A DNA stretch of 64,000 nt from 3-1-20CM-4-69-9 sp963833655. Its GTDB lineage: Bacteria > Actinomycetota > Thermoleophilia > Gaiellales > Gaiellaceae. The position numbers and the translations under genes are program-made. Where the stretch lies: contig CAWHYL010000007.1 in NCBI GenBank assembly GCA_963833655.1, positions 372,001 through 436,000 of the forward strand. The letters are read 5' to 3'. This document shows positions 8,393-16,138 of the stretch, piece after piece. Position 1 is the first letter of the stretch; every line of letters begins with the position of its first letter. Under the pieces are notes generated by a model that made no database searches, had not been told where the DNA came from, and was given only the letters and a program-made list of their open reading frames with translations.

Positions 8393-8969
8393 AGAGCTCC
8401 TTCAGCTTCTCCTGGGCTCGCGCCTGGACGTCGTGGAACAGCGAGTTGCCGTGCGCGTCGATGCCGACCGTGAGCGGCCCGAAGTCCTTGACGCGGAACT
8501 TCCAGAGGCACTCGGGCATCAGCTCTTCCCAGTAGACCTCCTCGATCTCCTCGATCTGCGTCGTCTCGAGCGCCGCGGCGCCGCCGACGATCGCGAAATA
8601 GACCATCCCGTAGCGGCGCATCGGCTCGATCGCCTCATCCGGGAGCCCGCCCTTGCCGCAGATCGCGCGCACGCCGTAGTCGCGGCCGAGCGGCTCCGTG
8701 AAGCGCACCATCCGCGCCGACGTCGTCGTGCCGATGCAGAGCTTCTCGTATTTGCCCTCGCCCACCTTCCGCACGTTCGGCGCCGTGTGCAGCAGGAACG
8801 CGCCGTTGAGATCGAGCGGCGGCTCGACCCCCTGGTCGAAGATGCGGATCTGCGTGCGGTCGCGGATGCCGATGATGTGGCCGTCGACGAGGACCTCGTC
8901 CCCGGCTTGCAGCTCGCGGACCGCGTCCTCGGTGGCGGGGAAGGTGAGACGCTTAGAACTCGCGGTCAT
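8379..8969 (-). CDS. Class I fumarase-type hydro-lyase, beta (C-terminal) subunit
   Basis: Matches the Fumerase_C domain of the Fe-S hydro-lyases (fumarase, L-tartrate dehydratase). It shows GDEVLVDGHIIGIRD near the start, the catalytic-loop region DLNGAFLLHTAPN and ICGKGGLPDEAIEPMRRYG. I start it at ATG 8969 (MTASSKRL), the point from which the sequence resembles the family; the frame is open to 9008. It overlaps the alpha-subunit stop by 17 bases and ComA by 14. The substrate may simply be fumarate/malate. Its place between ComA and a fumarate-reductase-like flavoprotein makes a sulfo-analogue (sulfolactate/sulfoacrylate) worth considering, as inference only. Confidence 0.88.
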   Translation of the reverse strand: MTASSKRLTFPATEDAVRELQAGDEVLVDGHIIGIRDRTQIRIFDQGVEPPLDLNGAFLLHTAPNVRKVGEGKYEKLCIGTTTSARMVRFTEPLGRDYGVRAICGKGGLPDEAIEPMRRYGMVYFAIVGGAAALETTQIEEIEEVYWEELMPECLWKFRVKDFGPLTVGIDAHGNSLFHDVQARAQEKLKELYARL

Positions 8970-9852
8970 ACTCGACCTCTCCGTCGGGGTGGACGTGTGC
9001 GGATGCACGCCGTGCCGCCCAGCACTGGTAGTTGACGGCGACCGGATTGAGCGTCATGTGCGTGTCGGCGTGCTCGACGTGCACCTGCAGCACGGTGACG
9101 TCACCGCCGAGCCCCATCGGCCCGATGCCGGTCTCGTTCAGCAACTCGAACAGCTCCACCTCGAGTTGCGCGACGTGTGCGTCAGGATTCTTGGTAGCCA
9201 CCGGCCGCGCGATCGCCTCCTTCGCGAGATACATGGCGTAGTCGGCGCTGCCGCCGATGCCGACGCCGACGATCCCCGGCGGGCACGGCTTGCCGCCGGC
9301 GCCGACAATCGACTCGAGCACGAACTGCTTGATCCCCTTCACGCCGTCGGCGGGGACGCACATCTTCAGGAACGACATGTTCTCGCTGCCCGATCCCTTC
9401 GGCACGCACTTGACGTCCAATCCGTCCCAGTCGGGAATGAACTCCCAGTGGACGATCGGCAACCGGTAGCCGGTGTTGGGGCCGGTGTTCTCCCGCGTGA
9501 TCGTGTGCACGGCGTTCGAACGCAGTGGATGCTCGATCGTGGCGCGCCCGGTGCCCGTCTTCAGCGCCGCGTAAATCCTTGCCGGATGCAGGGGAAAATG
9601 CTCTCCGACGCGACACGTGTAGACGGCGATCCCCGTGTCCTGGCAGACGAGGTTCTTCTCGCTGTCGGCGATCTGGACGTTCTTGAGGATCGTCTGCAGG
9701 ACGCGCTGACCGGGGACGGACGTCTCCTTCGTTGCCGCGTCGGCCAACGCGTCGCGCAGGTCCTGCGGTATGTCCTTCAGCGCCCAGACATAGAGGTGCG
9801 CCGCCGCGTCTTCGACGACGGCTTCGAGGTCGGTTGTCGTGATGGTGCTCAT
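8953..9852 (-). CDS. Class I fumarase-type hydro-lyase, alpha (N-terminal) subunit
   Basis: 299 residues, the Fumerase domain that carries the [4Fe-4S] cluster. The three expected cysteines are present with family-like spacing: C70 in VCQDTG, C190 in KPCPPG and C277 near the end in YQCW. KGSGSEN and GVGIGGSADYA are other family motifs. ATG 9852 (MSTITTTD) overlaps the flavoprotein stop by 4 bases (ATGA); the much longer open frame upstream is a shadow of that gene. The two-gene alpha/beta layout is typical of archaeal and anaerobic bacterial fumarases and of tartrate dehydratases. Actual substrate not decidable from sequence. Confidence 0.9.
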   Translation of the reverse strand: MSTITTTDLEAVVEDAAAHLYVWALKDIPQDLRDALADAATKETSVPGQRVLQTILKNVQIADSEKNLVCQDTGIAVYTCRVGEHFPLHPARIYAALKTGTGRATIEHPLRSNAVHTITRENTGPNTGYRLPIVHWEFIPDWDGLDVKCVPKGSGSENMSFLKMCVPADGVKGIKQFVLESIVGAGGKPCPPGIVGVGIGGSADYAMYLAKEAIARPVATKNPDAHVAQLEVELFELLNETGIGPMGLGGDVTVLQVHVEHADTHMTLNPVAVNYQCWAARRASAHVHPDGEVEYDREF

Positions 9853-11033
9853 GCCGCTTCCGCTGCCGCCTTTCCTGCGCGCCTTCCGAACACGCAGCAT
9901 TCGAGTAACGAGTTGCCCATCATGCGATTGCGTCCGTGCGTCCCCCCGGCGATCTCGCCGCACGCATAGAGGCCCTCGACCGTCGTCTGCGCATCCGTGT
10001 CGATGACGAGGCCGCCGTTCTGGTAGTGGAGCACCGGGTAGGTGAGGATCCGCTCGTTCAGCGGATCGATCCCGCCCGCCCGGTAGCGGCGCAGCATGTA
10101 CGGCAGCGACACGTTCGCGTCGTCTTCCGTGATGCGCGTCGTATCGAGGTACACAGCCGGCCTGCCGTCCGGTGTCTCGACGCCGTTGCCCTTCTCGACC
10201 TCCTCGACGATCGCCTGGCTGACGGCGTCGCGCGGGCCGAGCGAATCCGTGAACTCCTCGCCGTCGGCGTTGAGCAGGACGGCGCCGTACGCGCGCGTCG
10301 TCTCGGGAATCGAGTAGCCCTGCATGTTCGCCGGCCACGCGCCGCCGTTCGGGTGGTACTGGAGCGCGTCGTAATCGCGCAGCTCCGCGCCGAGGTCGAC
10401 CGCCATCTGCGTCACCTCGCCGGTCGCGCCGGGATGGTTCGTCGACAGCTCGCCGAGCTCCTGCGCGACGCGATAGCACCGCCCGCCCGCTGCGAGGACC
10501 ACCGTCGTGGCGTCGATCGTGTGATCCCCGCAGCGCGCGCGCCAGCCGTTCTCGGTCCGTGCGAGCTCGGCGAGCGGTGACTTGGGAAAGGTGTGGATGT
10601 CGGCGCTCTCGACCGCGTCACGCAGCGCCGCAGTGATCGCGTGGCCGGTGCGGTCGCCGACCTGCAGGAGTCGCTTCCGCGACGCCCCGCCGCAGCGCGC
10701 AAGACGGTAGCCGCCGTTGTCGCGCGTGAACTCGACGCCGAGCTCCTCGAGCCAGTGGATGGCCGACGGCGCCTCCGCGGTCAGGATCTCGACGAGCCGG
10801 CGGTCGGCCGTCTCGTGTGACGACCTCCAGACGTCCTCAGCGTGTTGCTCCGGGGAGTCGTCGTCGCCGAACGAGGCCTGGATGCCGCCCTGCGCCTTGG
10901 CGGAGTTGCACGACTGGAGCGCGCCTTTCGTCGCGACCGCGACCCGCGCCCCGGCAGCGTGGGCCGAGACGGCCGCTGCGAGACCGGAGGCACCGCTGCC
11001 GATCACGAGCACGTCGAAGGAGGAGTCCGCCAC
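9849..11033 (-). CDS. Short fumarate-reductase/L-aspartate-oxidase-like FAD protein
   Basis: An FAD_binding_2 flavoprotein. It opens with the dinucleotide site VIGSGASGLAAAVSAHAAG, followed by a CNSAKAQGGI loop. The substrate-side motifs of the fumarate reductase group are present: YHPNGG (usually HPTG) and GPRDAVSQAI with the conserved Arg. It ends with the FAD-closing segment LYACGEIAGGTHGRNRMMG. At 394 residues it lacks the ~150-residue C-terminal helical domain of SdhA, FrdA and NadB, and no iron-sulfur or heme partner is adjacent. It could reduce or oxidise a C4 dicarboxylate or an analogue such as sulfoacrylate using a soluble donor. Sandwiched between the hydro-lyase alpha gene (4-base overlap) and a dehydrogenase. 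The reaction is inferred only from family and context. Confidence 0.82.
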   Translation of the reverse strand: MADSSFDVLVIGSGASGLAAAVSAHAAGARVAVATKGALQSCNSAKAQGGIQASFGDDDSPEQHAEDVWRSSHETADRRLVEILTAEAPSAIHWLEELGVEFTRDNGGYRLARCGGASRKRLLQVGDRTGHAITAALRDAVESADIHTFPKSPLAELARTENGWRARCGDHTIDATTVVLAAGGRCYRVAQELGELSTNHPGATGEVTQMAVDLGAELRDYDALQYHPNGGAWPANMQGYSIPETTRAYGAVLLNADGEEFTDSLGPRDAVSQAIVEEVEKGNGVETPDGRPAVYLDTTRITEDDANVSLPYMLRRYRAGGIDPLNERILTYPVLHYQNGGLVIDTDAQTTVEGLYACGEIAGGTHGRNRMMGNSLLECCVFGRRAGKAAAEAA

Positions 11034-11072
11034 GACCTCCGGACCATACCACGCAGCGACTAATTCGAACGA

Positions 11073-12011
11073 TTAGTAGATGTTATGCAGAAGCTGCTCG
11101 ATGTCGGCCGCGGTCGCCGGGCGCGGGTTCGCCTTGGCCCCGGCACGCTGCACCGTCGCCGCGGCGATCTGGGGGAGATCTTCCTCGGGAATCCCGAAGT
11201 CGCGCAGGCGCTCGAAGCCGCCGAGGCGCGCCAACTCCTCCACGTCGACGCCCACCTCTTCGCGGAACCTCCGCACGGCACCCGGCGCGATCTCCTCGTT
11301 GAAGGCGAGCGCCTGCGGGAGCGTCAGGGCGTTCATCGCGCCGTGCGGCAGCCCGTAGCGGCCGCCGAGCGCCTGTGCCATCGCATGCCCGAGCGCAAGC
11401 ATCGATGCACCCAGCGCCGCGCCGGCGTGCATGGCGCCCTCGAGCAGTTTCGTGCGCGCGTCGAGATCGTCGGGCCGCTCGACGACCTGCGGCAGCCACT
11501 CGCCGATGAGGCTCGCGCCCTGGACGGCATGTGCATCGGCGGCAGCGTTGTGTCCCTCCGCATACATCGCCTCCGCGCAGTGCGCGAGTGCGTTCATGGC
11601 CGTGCCGACCGTCTCCTCGCGCGGGAGCGACAGCGTCAGGCTCGGCTCGTACACAGCCGCGGCCAGGTGCGCGCCGGAGCCGCCGCCGTGCATCCGGCGT
11701 TCGGGGTCGCGGATGCCGAAATATGGCGTCCACTCGGCGCCGGCGTACGTCGTCGGCACGGACACGAGCGGCACGCCGGCCTCCGCCGAGATCGCCTTGC
11801 CGAGATCGACGGCGCTGCCGCCGCCGAGCGCGACGACCCCGTCCCCGGCCGCCTCCGCGGCGTCGGCGATGCGAACGCTGGGAACCTCCGTCCAGCGGGC
11901 AGCAGCCTCGATCGGCGACTCCCAGCGCTCGCTCGCGACGAGCAGCGGCCGGCCGATGCCGACCTCGTCGACGACGCCCCGGAGCGTGTCGATTCCCCAG
12001 CGGACGATCAC
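11073..12011 (-). CDS. Iron-containing alcohol dehydrogenase, maleylacetate-reductase-like
   Basis: A 312-residue member of the Fe-ADH superfamily, slightly shorter than usual (about 350). The NAD(P) site reads ALGGGSAVDLGKA and the following loop SVPTTYAGAEWTPYFGI is characteristic of maleylacetate reductases rather than simple alcohol dehydrogenases. Metal and substrate region: MNALAHCAEAMYAEGH and GGRYGLPHGAMNAL, with the conserved histidines. Maleylacetate reductases reduce a carbon-carbon double bond next to a carboxylate. No aromatic-ring cleavage gene is nearby, so a different unsaturated acid or aldehyde made by the operon is likely. Its start overlaps the LysR stop by 4 bases, and 39 bases separate it from the flavoprotein gene. 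Confidence 0.82.
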   Translation of the reverse strand: MIVRWGIDTLRGVVDEVGIGRPLLVASERWESPIEAAARWTEVPSVRIADAAEAAGDGVVALGGGSAVDLGKAISAEAGVPLVSVPTTYAGAEWTPYFGIRDPERRMHGGGSGAHLAAAVYEPSLTLSLPREETVGTAMNALAHCAEAMYAEGHNAAADAHAVQGASLIGEWLPQVVERPDDLDARTKLLEGAMHAGAALGASMLALGHAMAQALGGRYGLPHGAMNALTLPQALAFNEEIAPGAVRRFREEVGVDVEELARLGGFERLRDFGIPEEDLPQIAAATVQRAGAKANPRPATAADIEQLLHNIY

Positions 12012-12904
12012 GCCGGCACGCGCTCGCGGGCGAAGGCGAGGAAGGCGCGCGCCGCGCGCGTCTCGCTACGGCCGCTCGCGCGGGCGAGGAAGATCTCGCG
12101 GACCGGGTCGAGCCCTCGCACGCGGGCGGTTGCCAGCAGGCCCGCAGCGAGATCCGGCTCGATCGCGAGGCGCGAGATGAACGTGACGCCGTGGCCGGCG
12201 AGGACGGCGCTGCGCACAGACTCCTGCAGGCCGAGCTCGAGCCTCACGTCGAGATCGCGCAGCCGGGCGCCCTTCGTCCGGAGCTCGTCCTCGAGCACCT
12301 GCCGCACGCCGGCGCCGTCCTGCATGACGATCAGCGGCTCGGCCTTCAGCTGCTCGAGCGTGATCGTCTTGTCCGCGAAGGCGTGCCCGGCCGGGACCGC
12401 AAGCACGACCTCGTCGCGAAAGAACGGCTCGAAGGTGACGCCGCGGTGGCGCCGGCCGGCGCCGACGATCCCGAGCTCGAGCTCGCGCTCGGCGACCTGC
12501 GCCACGACGGTCTGCGTGTCGGACACCGACAGCCGGACGTGCACACCCGAATGGCGTTCCTGGAACTCGCAGAGGATGACGGGGACGACCGTCCCGCCGG
12601 GCCCCGTCGACGCGCCGAGCTCGAGGTTGCCGGTGACGGCACCGTCGTCGTCGGCGTCCAGCTCCTCGAGCAGCTGCTCCTCCGCCTGCAGCAAGCGCTG
12701 AGCCGACGCGTACAGCCGCAGCCCCGCCTCGGTCGGCTCGACGCGGCGGCCGGAGCGGTCGAGCAGCCGGCGTCCGAACCGCTGCTCGAGCGAGCGGATC
12801 TGCAGCGAGACGGCCGGCTGCGTGACGCCGAGGCGCTCTGCAGCCTGCGAGAAGCTGCGGCGCTCGACGACGGCACAGAATGCGGCGAGCTGTCGCGTAT
12901 CCAT
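12008..12904 (-). CDS. LysR-family transcriptional regulator of the sulfur operon
   Basis: The N-terminal winged helix-turn-helix (MDTRQLAAFCAVVERRSFSQ, then TQPAVSLQIRSLE) is standard LysR. The C-terminal effector domain (about residues 92-290) is of the type that senses small organic acids or sulfur metabolites. 298 residues, normal. It is the first gene of the minus-strand run, overlapping the dehydrogenase by 4 bases, so it is encoded in the operon it probably controls instead of divergently from it. Its leader contains palindromic elements (see the operator entry), suggesting autoregulation. A CysB/Cbl-like response to sulfur supply is plausible; the ligand is unknown. Confidence 0.9.
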   Translation of the reverse strand: MDTRQLAAFCAVVERRSFSQAAERLGVTQPAVSLQIRSLEQRFGRRLLDRSGRRVEPTEAGLRLYASAQRLLQAEEQLLEELDADDDGAVTGNLELGASTGPGGTVVPVILCEFQERHSGVHVRLSVSDTQTVVAQVAERELELGIVGAGRRHRGVTFEPFFRDEVVLAVPAGHAFADKTITLEQLKAEPLIVMQDGAGVRQVLEDELRTKGARLRDLDVRLELGLQESVRSAVLAGHGVTFISRLAIEPDLAAGLLATARVRGLDPVREIFLARASGRSETRAARAFLAFARERVPA

Positions 12905-12977
12905 AAGCGTTCAGGGAGTTCGACTCGACGAACTCACGGTCGACTCCTTGAGGTGCACCCCCATAGGGAACGCTTAT
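12903..12977 (-). promoter_or_regulatory. Probable LysR operator region upstream of the sulfur operon
   Basis: Two palindromic signals lie in the 94 bases before the LysR gene. One is GAGTTCG-N6-CGAACTC at 12916-12935, which fits the LysR T-N11-A dyad rule (TTCG-N6-CGAA core). The other is a perfect 10-base inverted repeat, ATAAGCGTTC at 12903-12912 and GAACGCTTAT at 12968-12977, flanking the first. The left copy overlaps the LysR start codon. A regulator bound here would control its own operon. Binding is inferred. Confidence 0.55.
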
Positions 12978-12998
12978 AGCAAGTGAGAGCCGGCTCTC

Positions 12999-13325
12999 CT
13001 AGTTCAACGCAAGCGTCCGCTTGAGTGCTTGATCGACTTGCAGCATCCGGCCGTATGAGAGAGAGCCAATCGGCTCATCGTCGATGACTTCCTCCGGAAG
13101 CATCGTCAGGTCGTGGCACAGCACGAAACTCGCCTCGGGAAGATTCGCCTCGCCGGCCTCCAGCTCGACGAAGGTAGGAACGTTCCGCTGCCGCCACCTG
13201 CTTGTGACCCGAACGACGATGGGGCGCATGCCGGCGTTCACGGCATCCCAGGAGACGACCAAAACGCTCTTGCGATCGCGAACCCCCGGAAGCGTGGCGA
13301 AGTAGATTGAGCCTCGCCGTCTCAC
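12999..13325 (-). CDS. MazF/PemK-family endoribonuclease toxin
   Basis: About 108 residues with the MazF/PemK fold. It opens RRRGSIYFATLPG, then KSVLVVSWDAVNAG (strand and turn typical of the family), a central RVTSRWRQRNVPTFVEL segment, and FVLCHDLTMLP near the end. Known relatives cleave mRNA at short sequences. I start it at GTG 13325, whose GTGA overlaps the stop of the upstream gene; TTG 13340 would add five residues. It is the second gene of a two-gene unit with a putative antitoxin, the usual order. Identity by pattern only; catalytic residues were not verified. Confidence 0.75.
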   Translation of the reverse strand: MRRRGSIYFATLPGVRDRKSVLVVSWDAVNAGMRPIVVRVTSRWRQRNVPTFVELEAGEANLPEASFVLCHDLTMLPEEVIDDEPIGSLSYGRMLQVDQALKRTLALN

Positions 13326-13687
13326 TCGTCGTCGTGCCAAAGGGCCGCCGCAGAGGCAAGCGCGCCACGAACGTATTCGTCGTGCTCCGGATCGCGCTCC
13401 CGCGCCATTGCCGCAAACTCTGCGCTGTACATCCTCTCTGCGGCGGCCGTCTCGACCGCTTCGATCACGAGGAGCAGAAGACCTCGCATAACTGCGGACT
13501 GGTTCTCTCCGGCAGCCTCGAGGTTCTCGGCTTCGGCCAATAGATGAGGAGCGACCGAGCGCGCAATCAGGTCATCCGTCCCCTCCCGTTCATGGCAGAG
13601 ATCGACGAGCATCCGACACGCTGACCGGAGGCGCTCCCCGAGATCCTCGGGCGCTTTGAAGCTGTAGGTCTTTTCGGCGACGGGCAT
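13322..13687 (-). CDS. Putative antitoxin partner of the MazF-like toxin
   Basis: 121 residues; begins MPVAEKTYSFKAPEDLGERL, resembling the short DNA-binding start of ribbon-helix-helix antitoxins. A mostly helical, acidic remainder follows, ending ALWHDDE. An AGGAG-like site (CGGAG) precedes ATG 13687 by 7 bases. It overlaps the toxin gene by 4 bases, which supports an antitoxin role more than the sequence does. It is longer than typical MazE (about 80), so it may carry an extra domain. An alternative is an unrelated helical regulator. Confidence 0.6.
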   Translation of the reverse strand: MPVAEKTYSFKAPEDLGERLRSACRMLVDLCHEREGTDDLIARSVAPHLLAEAENLEAAGENQSAVMRGLLLLVIEAVETAAAERMYSAEFAAMARERDPEHDEYVRGALASAAALWHDDE

Positions 13688-13776
13688 TGAATTCTCCGAG
13701 CTAGAACGTTTGTCCGACGGATCGTATTTCGGCCGGTCTTATCTTTTCCTTTAGTTTAGAGAGAAGATGTATACGA

Positions 13777-14529
13777 ATGGTACACGAGTGCGTAAACTTC
13801 TTCGGAGGGCGAACGGACCGATCGAGCAACCGAGGCCGCGCGCTGGATCTCCCCGGCTGGGCGACTCTCTACGATCCCGGAGTGGCGAGCGACTCGCTGA
13901 CCCGCCGCTTCGAGGAGCTGACGGAGGCAAGCCCGCCGCGGCCCCGTGACGCCGTCCTGCGCGCCCTCGACATCCTGCTCTCGTCGTTCTTCCTGCTCGT
14001 CTCGCTCCCGCTCACGCTCCCGATCGCCGTCGCGATGCTCGCCACGAGCGGCCGGCCGCTCTTCTACCGCGGCGAGCGCGTCGGGCGCGGCGGCCGCGTC
14101 TTCGAGATGCTCAAGTTCCGCACGCTGAAGCGCGGCGCGGAGGACCGGCTCGGCCCCTACCTCGGCGAGGAGCTCGTCCGGCGGACACAGGCCGAGACGA
14201 CGAGGTTCGGCGCGTGGCTGCGGAAGACGCAGCTGGACGAGATCCCGCAGCTCCTGAACGTGCTGAACGGTGACATGAGCCTCGTCGGGCCGCGGCCGAT
14301 CCGGCCGCGGTTCTTCGAGGAGCTCGCGGCCGAGCTGCCGGCCTACTGGCAGCGCCTCGTCGTGCGGCCGGGACTGACCGGCTTCGCGCAGCTCCGCCGC
14401 GGCTACGAGACCTCGATGGCCGAGAAGCTCGCGCACGACCTCGAGTGGATCGCCGACCGCTCGGTCCGGCTGTACCTACGCACGCTGTGGGCAACCGCGG
14501 TGCGCCTGCTCAGGCAGCTGTTCTCGTAG
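13777..14529 (+). CDS. Polyprenyl-phosphate phosphoglycosyl transferase (bacterial sugar transferase)
   Basis: Transfers a phospho-sugar from a UDP-sugar to undecaprenyl phosphate, starting a surface polysaccharide repeat. One re-entrant membrane helix (ILLSSFFLLVSLPLTLPIAV, about residues 67-86) precedes the cytoplasmic catalytic part. Motifs are KFRTLKRGAED and LRKTQLDEIPQLLNVL followed by NGDMSLVGPRP, the hallmark of the family. The short form (250 residues) lacks the four-helix CoA-binding N-terminus of WbaP. ATG 13777 is preceded by an AGAGAGAAG stretch; GTG 13882 is an alternative nearer the conserved part. It faces the antiporter gene convergently. Likely functions with the ligase-like protein and WecB in this window. 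Confidence 0.87.
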   Translation: MVHECVNFFGGRTDRSSNRGRALDLPGWATLYDPGVASDSLTRRFEELTEASPPRPRDAVLRALDILLSSFFLLVSLPLTLPIAVAMLATSGRPLFYRGERVGRGGRVFEMLKFRTLKRGAEDRLGPYLGEELVRRTQAETTRFGAWLRKTQLDEIPQLLNVLNGDMSLVGPRPIRPRFFEELAAELPAYWQRLVVRPGLTGFAQLRRGYETSMAEKLAHDLEWIADRSVRLYLRTLWATAVRLLRQLFS

Positions 14530-14543
14530 GTCGAGTCGGCGGC

Positions 14544-16103
14544 TCAGACGTCGAGCCGTGCATCCTCGAGGTCGAGGTCGCGCCGCACGCGCAGGACGAC
14601 GTCGCCGCTGACCTCTCCCGAGCGACCGAGCTCCGTCAACGCGTCCCGCTCCGCGTTGAGCAGCTCGCGCCGCAGCCGCTGGTATGCCTGCGACTGCTCC
14701 TCGACGGAACCGTCGGCGCCGTCGTCGAACCGGGAAGAGAAGCGGTTGATGCGGAAGCCGTAGAGCCCGCGCATTCGCTCGGCGGTCTCGCTCCGGACCC
14801 ACTCCTCGCCCAGGAGCTCGTCCAGTCGGGCGATCGCCGCCTCGGAGGCGCGGATCCGGGCGCGCGCCTCCTCTTCGTCCGTCGTGTGGTCCGGCTCGAT
14901 GTGCAGCAGACGGATGATCGCCGGCAGGGTCAGGCCCTGGACGACGAGCGTCCCGAGGATCACCGTGAACGTCAGGAAGATGATCAGGTTGCGGTGCGGG
15001 AACGGCGCGCCGGAATCTGTCAGCAGCGGGATCGCGAGCGCGGCGGCGAGCGACACGGCACCGCGCATGCCCGCCCACGAGAGCAGGAACGTGTGCCCGA
15101 ACGGCTTCTTCTTTCGGCGCCAGGAGAAGATCGGCACCCAGACGATCCTCGTTGCGATGACCGCGCCGGTGACGAGGAGCGCCCACCAGGCGAGCTGCCA
15201 GCCGGATGTGCCGTTCAGCGTGTCGAGGATGCTCGAGAGCTGAAGCCCAACGAGGGCGAACACGAGCGCGTTGAGCACGAAGGCGACGATGTTCCAGAGA
15301 GCTTCGCCCTGCAGGCGGCTCTGCACGGACGTCAGCTCCGGCGTCCGCCACCCGAGGTAGACGCCGGCGGTGACGACCGAGAGCACGCCGGACGCGCCCG
15401 CCGCCGCCGCCGGGATGAAGGCGAAGTACCCGGTCATCAAGGAGAGCGTCACCTCGACCGGCGGGTTGTCGATCCGACGCCGCGTCTCGGCGACGAGGAA
15501 GCCGACGACCAGACCGATGCCGATCCCGCCGGCGACTGCCCAGACGAAGCGCCAGGAGACATCCCACAGCGAGAACTCGCCGGTGACGGCGGCGACGACG
15601 GCAACGCGAAACAGCACAAGCGCCGTGCCGTCGTTGACGAGGCTCTCGCTCTCGATGATCGAGACGAGCCGGCGTGGCACGCCGAGCCGCCGCATGATCG
15701 CTGTGGCAGCGATCGGATCCGTCGGAGCGACCACGGCGCCAAGGGCGAACGCGGCGCTCCACGACATCCCGTCCACCCATTTGTGCGCGACGAACGCCAC
15801 GACGAGCGTCGTCGCCACGACGAGACCGATCGCGAGAATGAAGATCGCGTTCGCGTTCGCACGCAGCTCGCGCAGCGATGTGCGATAGGCGGAGAGGTAG
15901 AGCAACGGCGGCAGGACGGCGACGAGGACGACGTCCGGCGGCAACGTGATCGTCGGCATCCCGGGCACGAACCCGAGCGCGAGACCGCCGAGCACGAGGA
16001 AGATCGGGTACGGGATCCGGAACGTCGGCGCAGCGACGAGCAGGGCCGCGAGCAGCGCCAGAAGCGCGAGCAGAATCAGCTGATCGTGGGTGCCGAAGTG
16101 CAC
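14544..16103 (-). CDS. Na+/H+ antiporter of the CPA1 (NhaP/YjcE) family
   Basis: 519 residues, about twelve membrane segments, then a cytoplasmic tail from about residue 400. The ion-binding ND-type signature of CPA1 carriers is visible: ALGAVVAPTDPIAATAI in segment 5 and SIIESESLVNDGTALVLF in segment 6. A later WAGMRGAVSLAAALAIP segment is also typical. The tail is charged and helical, probably regulatory. It exchanges cytoplasmic Na+ (or K+) for H+. Only 35 bases separate its start from the divergent asnB gene, so the two promoters must overlap. Confidence 0.92.
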   Translation of the reverse strand: MHFGTHDQLILLALLALLAALLVAAPTFRIPYPIFLVLGGLALGFVPGMPTITLPPDVVLVAVLPPLLYLSAYRTSLRELRANANAIFILAIGLVVATTLVVAFVAHKWVDGMSWSAAFALGAVVAPTDPIAATAIMRRLGVPRRLVSIIESESLVNDGTALVLFRVAVVAAVTGEFSLWDVSWRFVWAVAGGIGIGLVVGFLVAETRRRIDNPPVEVTLSLMTGYFAFIPAAAAGASGVLSVVTAGVYLGWRTPELTSVQSRLQGEALWNIVAFVLNALVFALVGLQLSSILDTLNGTSGWQLAWWALLVTGAVIATRIVWVPIFSWRRKKKPFGHTFLLSWAGMRGAVSLAAALAIPLLTDSGAPFPHRNLIIFLTFTVILGTLVVQGLTLPAIIRLLHIEPDHTTDEEEARARIRASEAAIARLDELLGEEWVRSETAERMRGLYGFRINRFSSRFDDGADGSVEEQSQAYQRLRRELLNAERDALTELGRSGEVSGDVVLRVRRDLDLEDARLDV

Positions 16104-16138
16104 GGCTCGAGCCTATGCGGTGCCTACACTCCTGCGCT

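Noticed and set aside
13340..13340. TTG 13340 as the toxin start
   Set aside because: GTG 13325 forms the usual GTGA overlap with the antitoxin stop; TTG adds only five arginine-rich residues. Kept as an alternative.
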